Shown: piece after piece, positions 7,836 through 16,555 of the stretch
How positions within the stretch are numbered: position 1 is the stretch's first letter
Layout of the letters: the number at the start of each line of letters is the position of its first letter
Translations under genes and position numbers: made by a program
The notes under the pieces: model-generated
What the model saw: the letters and a program-made list of their open reading frames with translations, nothing else
Told to the model about the DNA's origin: nothing
Databases searched by the model: none
Assembly: GCA_904502185.1 (NCBI GenBank)
Contig: CAJGDX010000006.1
Span: 1-43,096, forward strand
Length of the DNA: 43,096 bases
Reading direction: 5' to 3'
DNA from: an uncultured Bacteroidaceae bacterium
GTDB lineage: Bacteria; Bacteroidota; Bacteroidia; Bacteroidales; Bacteroidaceae

Positions 7836-10019
7836 TTATTTCACCTCAACAAGCTGCAAAGCAACACTTGAGTATTCTGTCTTCAGAAGGTTTCTCATTG
7901 CAAGACCCTCTTCCATAAGCATTTTTCCGCTGAATACTTTGCCGTCAACAGCACAAGGTTTTTTCTCGTTTACGGGAGTAAGGTCTTTTACCTTGTATTT
8001 CTTATTGGCATCAAGACCTGCCATCTTCACTGTGGGGATGATAGAGTTGATGAAGTGTGCTGTCTTGTAAACATAGAATACTGCCTCGTTCTGCTCGGGA
8101 GTTACATACATAAGTGATGCAAGACCTTTGTTGTCGTAGGGCGACACAAGGCGATAGAGGTCACCGAACTGAACGATGGGACGAATGCTCTTGTATGCAG
8201 CGATAGCGCGTTTAGCAAATGCTTTGTCTGTCTCTGACATATCCTTGGGCTGAATCTCCATACCCAAACGGCCTGACATTGCAACGTCGAAACGGAACTT
8301 CAAAGGTACACGACGACCTGTCTGGTGGTTCTTGTCGGCACTTACGTGTGAAGCCATTGCAATGGCGGGGTAGAATGTTGACACGCCCCACTGGAGGTAG
8401 ATACGCTGCAATGCGTCTGTATCGTCACTTGTCCAGAATTCGTTGAAGTAGGGGAGGAAACCATAGTTTACACGGCCACCACCACCGGCGCAAGCCTGCA
8501 TCACAAGCTTGGGATATTTAGCGCGGATGCGCTCGCATACCTTGCGCAAGCCACGGTGATATTCAATGTAGATGTGTGACTGCTTGTCTTTGGGCAGGTA
8601 GTATGAACCGTAGTCCTGTACTGAGCAGTTTGCATCCCATTTCATGTACTTGATTTCGGGGAAGTTTGTCATGAGTGAGTCAACAACGCCAAATACAAAA
8701 TCCTGAACTTCGGGGTTAGAGAGATCGAGGATAACCTGTGTGCCGCCACGGCCTGTAGATACGGGACGGTTGTCTACACGAAGAATCCACTTGGGCTTGT
8801 TCTCGAAAAGTTCGCTCTTGGTGTTTGAACTTTCGGGCTCAATCCAAATACCGAATTTGATGTTGTGCTTTTTGGCAGATGCAATAAGACCACCGATGCC
8901 TTCGGGAAGCTTCTCTTTGCATACCATCCAGTCGCCGAGTGAGCTTGAACCGTTGTTACGGGGATATTTGTCGCCGAACCAACCATCGTCCATCACAAAG
9001 AGTTCACCGCCGATTGCAGAGAATTCCTTCATCATGTTGTCCATTTCCTTCTGGTTAACGTTGAAGTATACACCTTCCCAGCTGTTGAGAAGAATGTCCT
9101 CGGCAACGTCGCCCTCCCACAGCTTGTATTTGCGAGCCCAACGGTGGAATGCGCGGCTGACGCCACCCTTACCTGTGGTACTGAATGTCATGCAGAATTC
9201 GGGAGTAGCGAATACTTCGTTCTTCTCGAGCTTGTAGAATGAAGTCTCTTCGTTGATGCCTGCGCTTACAGAGAGTGCGGTGTTCGAAGCGATTACTTTA
9301 ATGAGGTAGTTACCTGTCCATGCAAGAGTACCTGCAAATACGTGGCCATTCTCCTCACCGGGTTTGCCGTCCATTGAAATAAGGAATGAGGGGTTGTCCT
9401 GCTCGGTGTTGCACATACCGTCCTTGTTAGAGATTGTCTTCTGACCGTTTGTCAGCTGCTCCTCTGCCATTGTGTGCTCCGAGCCCCAGAAACCGTGGAA
9501 GTGTGTCATCCAGTTGTCGCCACGCTGCAAGGGGAAGAAAGCAGATGCAAAACGATAGAGTGTGACAGCCTTCTTGCCTTTGTTCTCAATCTCTGTCCAA
9601 GTCGAGATGATGTCGGTTCCTTTGTAAGCCTTGAAGAGCTGTTTCACGATGAAGGGATACACTTTGTCCTTCATTGTGATTTCTGTAACATCTCCATCTT
9701 CTGTGCTGAACTGGCGAACGCCTGTTACAGCAAGGTCAAGTGTCATGTTGCCATCGCTGTGCTGAACTGCAATAGCCTTTTCGTTGGCAGTCTTAAGACC
9801 AAATGCAGGGTAGCTCTCTACGTTGAGCGCAAGTCCTGCATCGAAAATACCCTGTACGTCGCTCTGTTCGATGCGTGCGCCGTAGTATTGATAAAGGGGT
9901 CTTTCGCCCTCAGTTGCAGTAACAAGCAAAGATGTCTTTGCTGTCGAGATAAGATAGTTCTCGGCACTCGCTGCGCCCACTGCAAGCAACAACGAGATAA
10001 GCATAAAGAATTTTTTCAT
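7836..10019 (-). CDS. Secreted alpha-galactosidase, GH36
   Basis: The 727-aa protein begins with a cleavable signal peptide (KKFFMLISLLLAVGAASAE), so it acts in the periplasm or at the outer membrane. An N-terminal beta-rich region (~20-290) is followed by a GH36 (beta/alpha)8 barrel. Hallmarks are FVMDDGWFGDKY (~341-352), SLGDW, GIWIEPE, KYMKWDAN with the expected nucleophile Asp462, and WTSDDTDALQR with Asp532 as the expected acid/base. Family reaction: removal of terminal alpha-1,6-galactose from raffinose-type oligosaccharides or galactomannan. Exact substrate is not visible; GH36 also includes alpha-N-acetylgalactosaminidases. There is no SusC/SusD or regulator beside it, so it is not in a classical polysaccharide utilisation locus within this window. 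Confidence 0.88.
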   Translation of the reverse strand: MKKFFMLISLLLAVGAASAENYLISTAKTSLLVTATEGERPLYQYYGARIEQSDVQGIFDAGLALNVESYPAFGLKTANEKAIAVQHSDGNMTLDLAVTGVRQFSTEDGDVTEITMKDKVYPFIVKQLFKAYKGTDIISTWTEIENKGKKAVTLYRFASAFFPLQRGDNWMTHFHGFWGSEHTMAEEQLTNGQKTISNKDGMCNTEQDNPSFLISMDGKPGEENGHVFAGTLAWTGNYLIKVIASNTALSVSAGINEETSFYKLEKNEVFATPEFCMTFSTTGKGGVSRAFHRWARKYKLWEGDVAEDILLNSWEGVYFNVNQKEMDNMMKEFSAIGGELFVMDDGWFGDKYPRNNGSSSLGDWMVCKEKLPEGIGGLIASAKKHNIKFGIWIEPESSNTKSELFENKPKWILRVDNRPVSTGRGGTQVILDLSNPEVQDFVFGVVDSLMTNFPEIKYMKWDANCSVQDYGSYYLPKDKQSHIYIEYHRGLRKVCERIRAKYPKLVMQACAGGGGRVNYGFLPYFNEFWTSDDTDALQRIYLQWGVSTFYPAIAMASHVSADKNHQTGRRVPLKFRFDVAMSGRLGMEIQPKDMSETDKAFAKRAIAAYKSIRPIVQFGDLYRLVSPYDNKGLASLMYVTPEQNEAVFYVYKTAHFINSIIPTVKMAGLDANKKYKVKDLTPVNEKKPCAVDGKVFSGKMLMEEGLAMRNLLKTEYSSVALQLVEVK

Positions 10020-10060
10020 AGTTATATAAATTGTTTGAGTTTGTGATTCTCATTTATGCA

Positions 10061-10096
10061 CAGAGGCTGCCCAACATGTATGTCAAACAGCCTCTG
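10061..10096 (-). terminator. Hairpin after the POT transporter gene
   Basis: CAGAGGCTG (10061-10069) and CAGCCTCTG (10088-10096) form a perfect 9-bp stem 32 bp after the transporter stop, read on the minus strand. There is no U-run behind it, so termination may be partial. The rest of the 109-bp gap holds the alpha-galactosidase leader, in which I see no clear -7 box. Confidence 0.5.
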
Positions 10097-10128
10097 AATT
10101 TATATTATTGCAAAAGTTGTAAGGTAAA

Positions 10129-11646
10129 TTACTTCGCTACCTTATTAAGACGCTTCAAGATTGCAAAAATGAAGATGGCTGCAACAAGACAGATAGCGAT
10201 AAGCACACCCCATACTACTGTGAGTGATGCACCCCACATCAATGCGGGAATTGCAACGAGGAAGTTACCGATAGCTGTTGCTACGAACCAACCACCCATC
10301 ATCATACCTGCATATTTGGGAGGAGCTACCTTAGTTACAAAAGAGATACCGATGGGTGAAAGAAGCAACTCAGCAAATGTAAGTACAAGGTATGTTGAAA
10401 TCAACCAGTTGGGTGATACGTCTGCCATGTGCAAGGGCTGACCGGTTGCGTCGAGCTCGGGTGCGGGCAAACCAATTGAACCAGCAGTGAGAAGCACGTA
10501 TGCAACTGCAGCTACCAACATACCCAATCCAATCTTCATGGGTGAAGAGGGCTCTTTGCCTTTCTTTGCCAAAGCACTGAAGATAGCAATAGAAACGGGA
10601 GTAAGCATCACCACAAAGCAAGCATTGAACTGCTGGAAGATGGGTGCGCTAACCTCTGTTGTTTCGGGAAGTGTGTTGTATTTGTAAATGAGACCACCTA
10701 CAGCACCTGCGATAACTGCGCCTGCAATAGCCTTACCTTTACCTGTTTTGCTCTGTACAAGACCGAAAAGACCATATACAAGGAAAATACAGAATACAAG
10801 GTTCACAACATCAAATGCCATGCTCTGAATACCTGTAGATGAAGTTGCTGTATAGTCACGTGCAAAGAATGTAAGAGTTGAACCATTCTGGTGGAATGCC
10901 ATCCAGAAGAAGATAACTACTGCAAATACAAGGCAAAGACATACGATACGCTCTTTTGTCTCAGCAGGAGAAAGTTCTTTTACATTTTCGTCACCTGCAG
11001 CAGCCTTAGCCTTGCTGCGGTCTGTGTGGCTGAATGTATTGCGGAAGATGTAGTATATAGCGATAGAAGCGATCAATGAAAGGCACGCAACGCCGAATGC
11101 AAAGTGATATGAGTCGGCCTCGCTTACACCAAGTGAGTTCTGTGCCCACTTCATTATTTCAATGGCAGCTGTAGGAGCAAACATCGCACCGATGTTGATT
11201 GCCATATAGAATACGCTGAAACCGGCATCACGTTTGTCTGCATATTTGGGATCATCGTAAAGATTACCTACCATTACCTGCAAGTTACCTTTAAAAAGAC
11301 CTGTTCCCACAGAAATAAGCAACAACGCACCACCCATTGCAATCATTGCCAAAGTGTTTGCTCCCAAAGGAAGTGCAAGAAGCACATATCCCAAGAACAT
11401 AATCGAGATTCCGATTGTTACCATCTTGCCGTAGCCCAATTTGTCAGCAGCGATACCGCCGAAAAGAGGCATAAAGTAAACAAGACCAAGGAATGTTGAG
11501 TAGATTGATGCTGCAGCAGCGGCTGAAAAACCGAAGTTTGCCTGCAAGAATAACACGAATACTGCCAACATGGTGTAGTAACCGAAGCGCTCACCGGTGT
11601 TGGCCAAAGCCAAGGCATACAAGCCTTTTGGTTGTCCTTCAAACAT
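10129..11646 (-). CDS. Proton-coupled oligopeptide transporter (POT/PTR, MFS)
   Basis: A 505-aa polytopic membrane protein (about 12-14 hydrophobic helices) with POT family signatures: NTGERFGYYTM at residues 16-26 in TM1, and FYMAINIGAMFAP matching the FYxxINxG motif in TM5. Family role: proton-driven uptake of di- and tripeptides across the inner membrane. In the canonical ExxER motif of TM1 the first Glu is replaced by Asn16, while Glu19 and Arg20 remain. The gene has its own promoter (11750-11757) and is followed by a hairpin, so it is probably monocistronic. Homologues are often named DtpA/DtpB/DtpD, but I cannot choose among these. Confidence 0.88.
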   Translation of the reverse strand: MFEGQPKGLYALALANTGERFGYYTMLAVFVLFLQANFGFSAAAAASIYSTFLGLVYFMPLFGGIAADKLGYGKMVTIGISIMFLGYVLLALPLGANTLAMIAMGGALLLISVGTGLFKGNLQVMVGNLYDDPKYADKRDAGFSVFYMAINIGAMFAPTAAIEIMKWAQNSLGVSEADSYHFAFGVACLSLIASIAIYYIFRNTFSHTDRSKAKAAAGDENVKELSPAETKERIVCLCLVFAVVIFFWMAFHQNGSTLTFFARDYTATSSTGIQSMAFDVVNLVFCIFLVYGLFGLVQSKTGKGKAIAGAVIAGAVGGLIYKYNTLPETTEVSAPIFQQFNACFVVMLTPVSIAIFSALAKKGKEPSSPMKIGLGMLVAAVAYVLLTAGSIGLPAPELDATGQPLHMADVSPNWLISTYLVLTFAELLLSPIGISFVTKVAPPKYAGMMMGGWFVATAIGNFLVAIPALMWGASLTVVWGVLIAICLVAAIFIFAILKRLNKVAK

Positions 11647-11749
11647 AGATTTAAATTTATTGGTTAGTTAATATTTTAATTTGTTCCGTCTTTACAGTGC
11701 TTATATTATATCTTTTGGGACATAAATAGGCACACTATGAATCATTTTG

Positions 11750-11757
11750 CAAAGATA
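11750..11757 (-). promoter_or_regulatory. Promoter -7 box of the POT gene
   Basis: On the minus strand these bases read TATCTTTG, an exact TAnnTTTG box, about 104 bp before the transporter start. This gives a long A/T-rich leader. It lies immediately downstream of the asparaginase terminator. Confidence 0.6.
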
Positions 11758-11763
11758 ACGAAA

Positions 11764-11808
11764 GACTCGGACATTTAAAACAAGCATGCTTGTTTTTTTG
11801 CCCGAGTC
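11764..11808 (-). terminator. Nested palindrome ending the asparaginase transcript
   Basis: GACTCGG (11764-11770) pairs with CCGAGTC (11802-11808), and inside lies the perfect 20-bp palindrome AAAACAAGCATGCTTGTTTT (11777-11796). On the minus strand this is 57 bp after the asparaginase stop and gives a hairpin ending in a U-run (CTTGTTTTAAA). Confidence 0.6.
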
Positions 11809-11864
11809 CTATTATATCTTATTTAACTTCGTTATTTTATGATAACATTCACATTATTTATCTC

Positions 11865-12914
11865 TTATGCTTCGCTGTTGGGTGTAAATTCGCCTGCAAG
11901 CGGCATGCTCATTCCACGTGCTACTTCGTCGGGCGATTCGTATCTTCCTAAAAGGAACATCAGCTTTGTGAGCAGACACTCCACGGTGCTGTCGTATCCG
12001 CTGATGACTCCCGCATCGAGTAGTCGCAGGCCTGTTTCATATAGTCGCATCTGAACAGTTCCAGTCAGGCACTGCGACACATTGACGATTATGATTCCGC
12101 GTTCAATCGCATCCTTCAGCAGTTTGATGAATGACGGCTTTTGTGGTGCGTTGCCTGCTCCGTAAGTCTTTAGCACGACTGCGCGCAATCCGGGAGTGTA
12201 GAGTATATTGCGTATGATATTCTCCTGTATGCCTGGGAAAAGCGTCAACACTATTACGTTTGTGTCGTATGTGTAGTGGGGAATCAATGGCTTTGATGGG
12301 TCAACCGGTGCTATTTTGTCATACTCGTACTTTATGTTTATGCCGGCTGTTGCCAACGATGGATAGTTGTAGGAGCGGAAGGCATTGAAATTTTCGGCAT
12401 TTATCTTTGTCGTGCGGTTGCCGCGCAACAGATGGCTTTCGAAAAATATGCACACCTCGGGTACTACGGGAGTGCCGTCGGCTTTCTGAGCGGCTGCAAT
12501 TTCGATTGCAGTGATGAGATTCTCTTTGCCATCTGTGCGCAGTGTTCCTATGGGCAACTGACTGCCGGTGAGAATGACGGGCTTGCTCAGATTCTCCAGC
12601 ATAAAGCTGAGCGCAGATGCTGTGTAGGCCATTGTGTCGGTACCATGCAGAATGACAAAGCCGTCGTATTTGTCGTAATTATCGTTTATTATCTTTACGA
12701 GCTTTGCCCATGCTTTCGGCTCAATGTCCGAGGAGTCGATGGGAGTGGAGAACTGATAGGAGTCTATTTTGTAGTTGAAGCGTTTGAGTTCAGGGACATT
12801 CTCAATGAGTTTGTCGAATCTGAAGCTCTCCAATGCTCCTGTCTCGCTGTTTTGTATCATTCCGATGGTACCACCGGTATATATAAGAAGTATTGATGGG
12901 GTTTTTGCATTCAT
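11865..12914 (-). CDS. ansA: Type I (cytoplasmic) L-asparaginase
   Basis: The 349-aa protein carries both asparaginase/glutaminase signatures: IYTGGTIGM with Thr16 as expected nucleophile, and ILHGTDTMAYTA with Thr92-Asp93 as the second catalytic pair. TGSQLPIGTLRTDGKEN is a typical AnsA segment. There is no signal peptide, so it is the cytosolic type I enzyme, hydrolysing L-asparagine to aspartate and ammonia. The ATG at 12914 gives the normal family length. It lies 10 bp downstream of the CotH gene on the same strand and may be cotranscribed with it, although the functions are unrelated. Confidence 0.92.
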   Translation of the reverse strand: MNAKTPSILLIYTGGTIGMIQNSETGALESFRFDKLIENVPELKRFNYKIDSYQFSTPIDSSDIEPKAWAKLVKIINDNYDKYDGFVILHGTDTMAYTASALSFMLENLSKPVILTGSQLPIGTLRTDGKENLITAIEIAAAQKADGTPVVPEVCIFFESHLLRGNRTTKINAENFNAFRSYNYPSLATAGINIKYEYDKIAPVDPSKPLIPHYTYDTNVIVLTLFPGIQENIIRNILYTPGLRAVVLKTYGAGNAPQKPSFIKLLKDAIERGIIIVNVSQCLTGTVQMRLYETGLRLLDAGVISGYDSTVECLLTKLMFLLGRYESPDEVARGMSMPLAGEFTPNSEA

Positions 12915-12924
12915 TGTTGTTGTG

Positions 12925-15861
12925 TTACTTTTTATATATTTTTTCTGTTACCGTTTTATTGTTGTCGAACAGTGTTTTGCGTATGTATGTGCCTGATGGC
13001 AGATTGTCGATGTTGCTGCCAACTTCGTTGCCCAAAATATTGTAGTATGTTACGTTCACTATTTCTGCAGGTTCGTCTTTTATGTTCTCTATTGATGTCT
13101 TCACGTCGTCAAGCTGGTAGCCTGTCAGCGTGTCGATAGTTTCAAATTCGTTGTTTGTGCTGAACAGGTTGGTCGTTGCAGGGGTGGGGCGATAGATTAT
13201 ATGCAGCTTGTCGCTACCGTCGGGGTAACGTCCGAATGAGCGGTCATCGTCGTGCGATGTGTATTCAATTTCGTCGCGCCACAGCAATGTGCTGTCGTTT
13301 TCAGCGTATGCACTGAGAATAAGTCTGCCACCGGCTGCGGGAAGCTTGAACGGCAGATGCAGTTCGCGGTTGTTACTATCCTCGTCCGCCCATAGGATAC
13401 AGTATCCATGGGGTTTGATGATGGTCTTGCTGGGATAGTTGTTGGGTATACGGTAGAGTCGAGGATTCTTCTCGTCGTTGCTTATATATAGACCTCCTAT
13501 GTTGAATGGTTCATCGGTGAGATTGTATAGTTCTACCCAATCGCTTTTTTCAAAGTAGTCGTTCTGCACCATCTCTTTGTTTGCTGCAATTTCGTTTATG
13601 CGTATTGCAGGCGTGGGGAATCCGTGCATGGAGTCGACTTTCGTAAAAATGGGACGAAGTACGTAGTTGTTTCTCTCCGGAACAAGTTCGAATGTCTTGC
13701 TGTAATAATTGGGTTTTCTTGCCTGAGATTTCTTGTTGACAGCATTAGGGGTGACGTTTGATATTACCGACCACTCCTTGAATTTATATCCGTATGGTTC
13801 ATCCACTTTTATCGAATAATTGCGTCCCAAGTGCATGTAGCCTTCGAATTTGCCGGTAGGCACTTCTATGCCATTTATGTATATAGGAGCTTTTACATTA
13901 GGTACGATGCTTACCTTTACAGGAGCGCCCAACGAAAATTCTTGGGCTAACTGTGTGTTGTAAATTTCGGGACGCATCTTGGCAAAGGTGATGTACTTGT
14001 CGGCGCGCGAATGTATGTTGTAGTTTTGAGACCAACGTGACAAATGGTAGGGTATTTCGTCTTCGATGAGCGCGACAACGCTGTCGATTATTGCATTGCA
14101 ACGTTCCTGGCGTATGGTGCCACCTATGACTGCAGTTGCATGGTCTACAAACTTTTCGCGAAATTGTTTATATTTTTTCAATCCTTGATAAATTTTACCA
14201 ATATATGCGTTGGTGTTATTCAGACCCGAACGACTGCTCTCGGTAAACTGGTTGTAGTTGAGTGTGCCGAATCCGCTGTCAATGTCGTAGAGTATCCAGC
14301 GAAAAAGTCCGTTGTTTCTACTACGATAGAATTTCACATTATTACTCATCCAGTCGCCATTGCCAATGAAACTTTGTATAACGACGTAGTTGATGAATTC
14401 GTCAATGTCGAGTATCTGCCTAATCTCTTCGTATGTTTCATCGGTAGCAGCCTTGTCTATGTAATCTAATAATTTCTCCAGCTTTTTTGTGTCGCCTATG
14501 CTTATTCCGTTTGAACCGCCGCCTGACAAACTGTTTGTTATAAAGTCAAGATTCTCTTTATCGTATCCCCAGTTGGTACATGCGTGCTGATGGTTGTTTC
14601 TCTCTCGAATGTTTATTATTCCGAAGTATTCTCCATTTATGTAGTGTACTGCAGGTTGGTAGGCCTGATAGTCCACGTCTACGACGTTGGCAAACATACA
14701 TTGCTGTACAGCATCGGCCATCATAGATGAGTGGAAGTCGTTACCACTGTTGCGCAGATTGAGACTTTTGAAACGAAAGTATGGTTTTTGCGCGAAGAAA
14801 CGACTCTTGAAGAAATTTTCTCCTTCGTACTTTTTCTCGGCATTCAAGTGTAATGACTTTTCGTTGTAAGCACGTGAATATCCTCCACCAACGTTGATGT
14901 CGCATTGCTGTGAATGGTATTGGTTATGGGGATTGTTTATAAATTCCACATTAGCCGGGCGTCGCCAGTCCTGATTCCAGTTGGCGGCATAGGATATTCC
15001 GTTGCCTGAAATTCCATTGGTGCCAACACAGTATATACCTATAGTATCGTCCCATAGGTTCTTGGGGTCGGTTACAATGGATATTATTGGAAGGGTGATT
15101 GTGCGCTTCTTCTCAATTATATATGTGCATGTGAGAATTTCCGAGGGAATGCAGCCATCTTCATATGCTCGGAATCGTATGACGGTTGGTGTTTTTATAA
15201 TCAGCTTGCCGTTCCAGATTTCGCTCTCGCGAGTGGGCTCGCTACCATCTGTGGTGTAATGGATGGTGCCTGTGGTATTCTTCAATCGCAGAGTGACATC
15301 TTCGGAATATAGTCCGGGCTGTATAACAGGAACCGGCTTTGGCAGACGCTTTACGGAAAACTCGCTGTTGTTGTTTGTTGCACCTGGGGTGGGGGTTATA
15401 CAGGTTGCCCATTCTCCTTGGCGTCCGTCCGTTCTGCGTGCGTACGATGTTTCGGGGTAGGAGTAGCCATATTCCACCTGGTCTGCCAAAAGAAGGTTTC
15501 TGTTGTAGAGATAGAGTGTCGCTCCGTCGCAGTCGAGTTTGAAATTAACCTGTCGATGGTTGGCTTCGTTGTTCTCGAAGAAGATTACTTTGTATGAACC
15601 GGCTTCGATGGTGCCAATATCTTCGGGAAGGGTATATTTTGCAGGGTAGAGGGGGTTGTCTGTCAGTGTGTAGCCTGCCAGATTTATGCTTCTGTTATTG
15701 AAATTGTATAGCTCTATCCATCCGCCATAGTTGTAGGTAGGGTCCATCAGAAAAGATGTGTTTGCCGGCATTATCTCGTTTATGATAATACCACCTACTT
15801 GTGCCAGCATGTTGGTTGATATAAGTATTATTGTTATGATGGATATAAATATTCTTTTCAT
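12925..15861 (-). CDS. Secreted CotH-kinase-like protein with two lamin-tail domains
   Basis: The 978-aa protein has a signal peptide (KRIFISIITIILISTNMLAQ) and then a lamin-tail domain (~24-165; INEIMPANTSF, WIELYNF), a chitobiase-like C-terminal-type domain (~180-250; GTIHYTTDGSEPT), a CotH domain (~255-560; NINVGGGYSR-like segment, SLNLRNSGND, INIRERNN, WILYDIDSGFG), a beta region, a second lamin-tail domain (~748-905; RINEIAANKE, DWVELYN) and a C-terminal segment (~925-978; YYNILGNEVG, LPSGTYIRK) resembling a type IX secretion type A sorting domain. CotH domains are protein-kinase-like; some phosphorylate spore-coat proteins. Function here is unknown; surface or extracellular location is inferred. 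The promoter is inside a 41-bp palindrome. Confidence 0.8.
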   Translation of the reverse strand: MKRIFISIITIILISTNMLAQVGGIIINEIMPANTSFLMDPTYNYGGWIELYNFNNRSINLAGYTLTDNPLYPAKYTLPEDIGTIEAGSYKVIFFENNEANHRQVNFKLDCDGATLYLYNRNLLLADQVEYGYSYPETSYARRTDGRQGEWATCITPTPGATNNNSEFSVKRLPKPVPVIQPGLYSEDVTLRLKNTTGTIHYTTDGSEPTRESEIWNGKLIIKTPTVIRFRAYEDGCIPSEILTCTYIIEKKRTITLPIISIVTDPKNLWDDTIGIYCVGTNGISGNGISYAANWNQDWRRPANVEFINNPHNQYHSQQCDINVGGGYSRAYNEKSLHLNAEKKYEGENFFKSRFFAQKPYFRFKSLNLRNSGNDFHSSMMADAVQQCMFANVVDVDYQAYQPAVHYINGEYFGIINIRERNNHQHACTNWGYDKENLDFITNSLSGGGSNGISIGDTKKLEKLLDYIDKAATDETYEEIRQILDIDEFINYVVIQSFIGNGDWMSNNVKFYRSRNNGLFRWILYDIDSGFGTLNYNQFTESSRSGLNNTNAYIGKIYQGLKKYKQFREKFVDHATAVIGGTIRQERCNAIIDSVVALIEDEIPYHLSRWSQNYNIHSRADKYITFAKMRPEIYNTQLAQEFSLGAPVKVSIVPNVKAPIYINGIEVPTGKFEGYMHLGRNYSIKVDEPYGYKFKEWSVISNVTPNAVNKKSQARKPNYYSKTFELVPERNNYVLRPIFTKVDSMHGFPTPAIRINEIAANKEMVQNDYFEKSDWVELYNLTDEPFNIGGLYISNDEKNPRLYRIPNNYPSKTIIKPHGYCILWADEDSNNRELHLPFKLPAAGGRLILSAYAENDSTLLWRDEIEYTSHDDDRSFGRYPDGSDKLHIIYRPTPATTNLFSTNNEFETIDTLTGYQLDDVKTSIENIKDEPAEIVNVTYYNILGNEVGSNIDNLPSGTYIRKTLFDNNKTVTEKIYKK

Positions 15862-15862
15862 G

Positions 15863-15903
15863 ATAAATTATATTTGTGCATCGAATGCACAAATATAATT
15901 TAT
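15863..15903. promoter_or_regulatory. 41-bp perfect palindrome carrying the CotH-gene promoter
   Basis: Bases 15863-15881 are the exact reverse complement of 15885-15903 (19-bp arms, 3-nt CGA centre). Each arm contains TATATTTG, a perfect -7 box: minus-strand copy at 15890-15897, plus-strand copy at 15869-15876. The minus-strand box would start a transcript ~20-25 nt before the CotH ATG at 15861. The palindrome ends one base before that ATG and also lies 58 bp after the stop of the upstream 132-aa gene, so it may also end that transcript. Confidence 0.7.
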
Positions 15904-15961
15904 TAATTAGGTATACAGAAATTTTCACTCTGTTTTATTTACGAATAAATGGTTTTAGGAG

Positions 15962-16360
15962 CTACTTGAAGAGATTTTTCAGCCTTGTCAGTATATTTCC
16001 TTTGTCGGCTTCTTTGCGTGCTTCGGTATATTCGTTGTGATAGCACTCCTGGTAGTAACCGCTTGTGCATCGCTCTACAAATGTTTCGGGCAGGGAATTT
16101 ACATATTCTGCGGAACTTTCCGATGTGCGGAATCTGTATTGTGGAAGCTTGTTTTGTTTAGCAAAGGCCTCTTTTTCCATTTTCTCGGTGTCGATGTAGA
16201 ATAGACAGAAATTATTGAGTTCTTCCGTCATCAAAAAGCCTTTGTATGAACCTCCCATGCAATCCAACTTTGTACGGTAGTCGGCAAGATCCTTTATTTT
16301 TATACATTGATAACCATGTGACTGAATCTCTTCTTCAAGTTTTTGAATTAATTTGTTCAT
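15962..16360 (-). CDS. Unrecognised 132-aa protein
   Basis: I do not recognise this protein. It is soluble, charged and without a signal peptide or membrane helix. It begins with an amphipathic segment (MNKLIQKLEEEIQSHGYQ), has three cysteines, a YYQECYHNEYTEARKEAD stretch near the C-terminus, and ends LTRLKNLFK. Codon use is ordinary for the window and an ATG is present at 16360, so I treat it as real. Its neighbours (CotH gene downstream, DUF554 operon divergent) give no clear functional hint. I see no exact TAnnTTTG box in the ~195-bp divergent region on this strand. Confidence 0.65.
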   Translation of the reverse strand: MNKLIQKLEEEIQSHGYQCIKIKDLADYRTKLDCMGGSYKGFLMTEELNNFCLFYIDTEKMEKEAFAKQNKLPQYRFRTSESSAEYVNSLPETFVERCTSGYYQECYHNEYTEARKEADKGNILTRLKNLFK

Positions 16361-16503
16361 AGTAATTTGTTTTTAGTGTTCGTTTAATAGAGTACTCCTT
16401 AATTTGTTTTCCCACACTTTGCCTAATAACAATTGAAGGTTCGATTTTGTTCGCCGATTTTGCATTTTTTTTTATTTTTTTTCGTCAGATGGTGATTCTG
16501 AGC

Positions 16504-16511
16504 TAAATTTG
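16504..16511 (+). promoter_or_regulatory. Promoter -7 box of the DUF554-lrgAB operon
   Basis: TAAATTTG is an exact TAnnTTTG box 45 bp before the DUF554 start. A TTTC that could serve as -33 lies about 20 bp upstream, after long T-runs at 16465-16485. Confidence 0.55.
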
Positions 16512-16555
16512 TGCGATTTTTTGCTTATTCAAGCTATTCATAATAGAAAGAGAAG

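Noticed and set aside
9474..10046. 190-codon plus-strand ORF opposite the alpha-galactosidase gene
   Set aside because: It is antisense to a clear GH36 enzyme with signal peptide and has no recognisable domain.
11764..11808. Insertion-sequence end
   Set aside because: The inverted repeat is nested around a palindrome with no transposase nearby and fits a terminator better.
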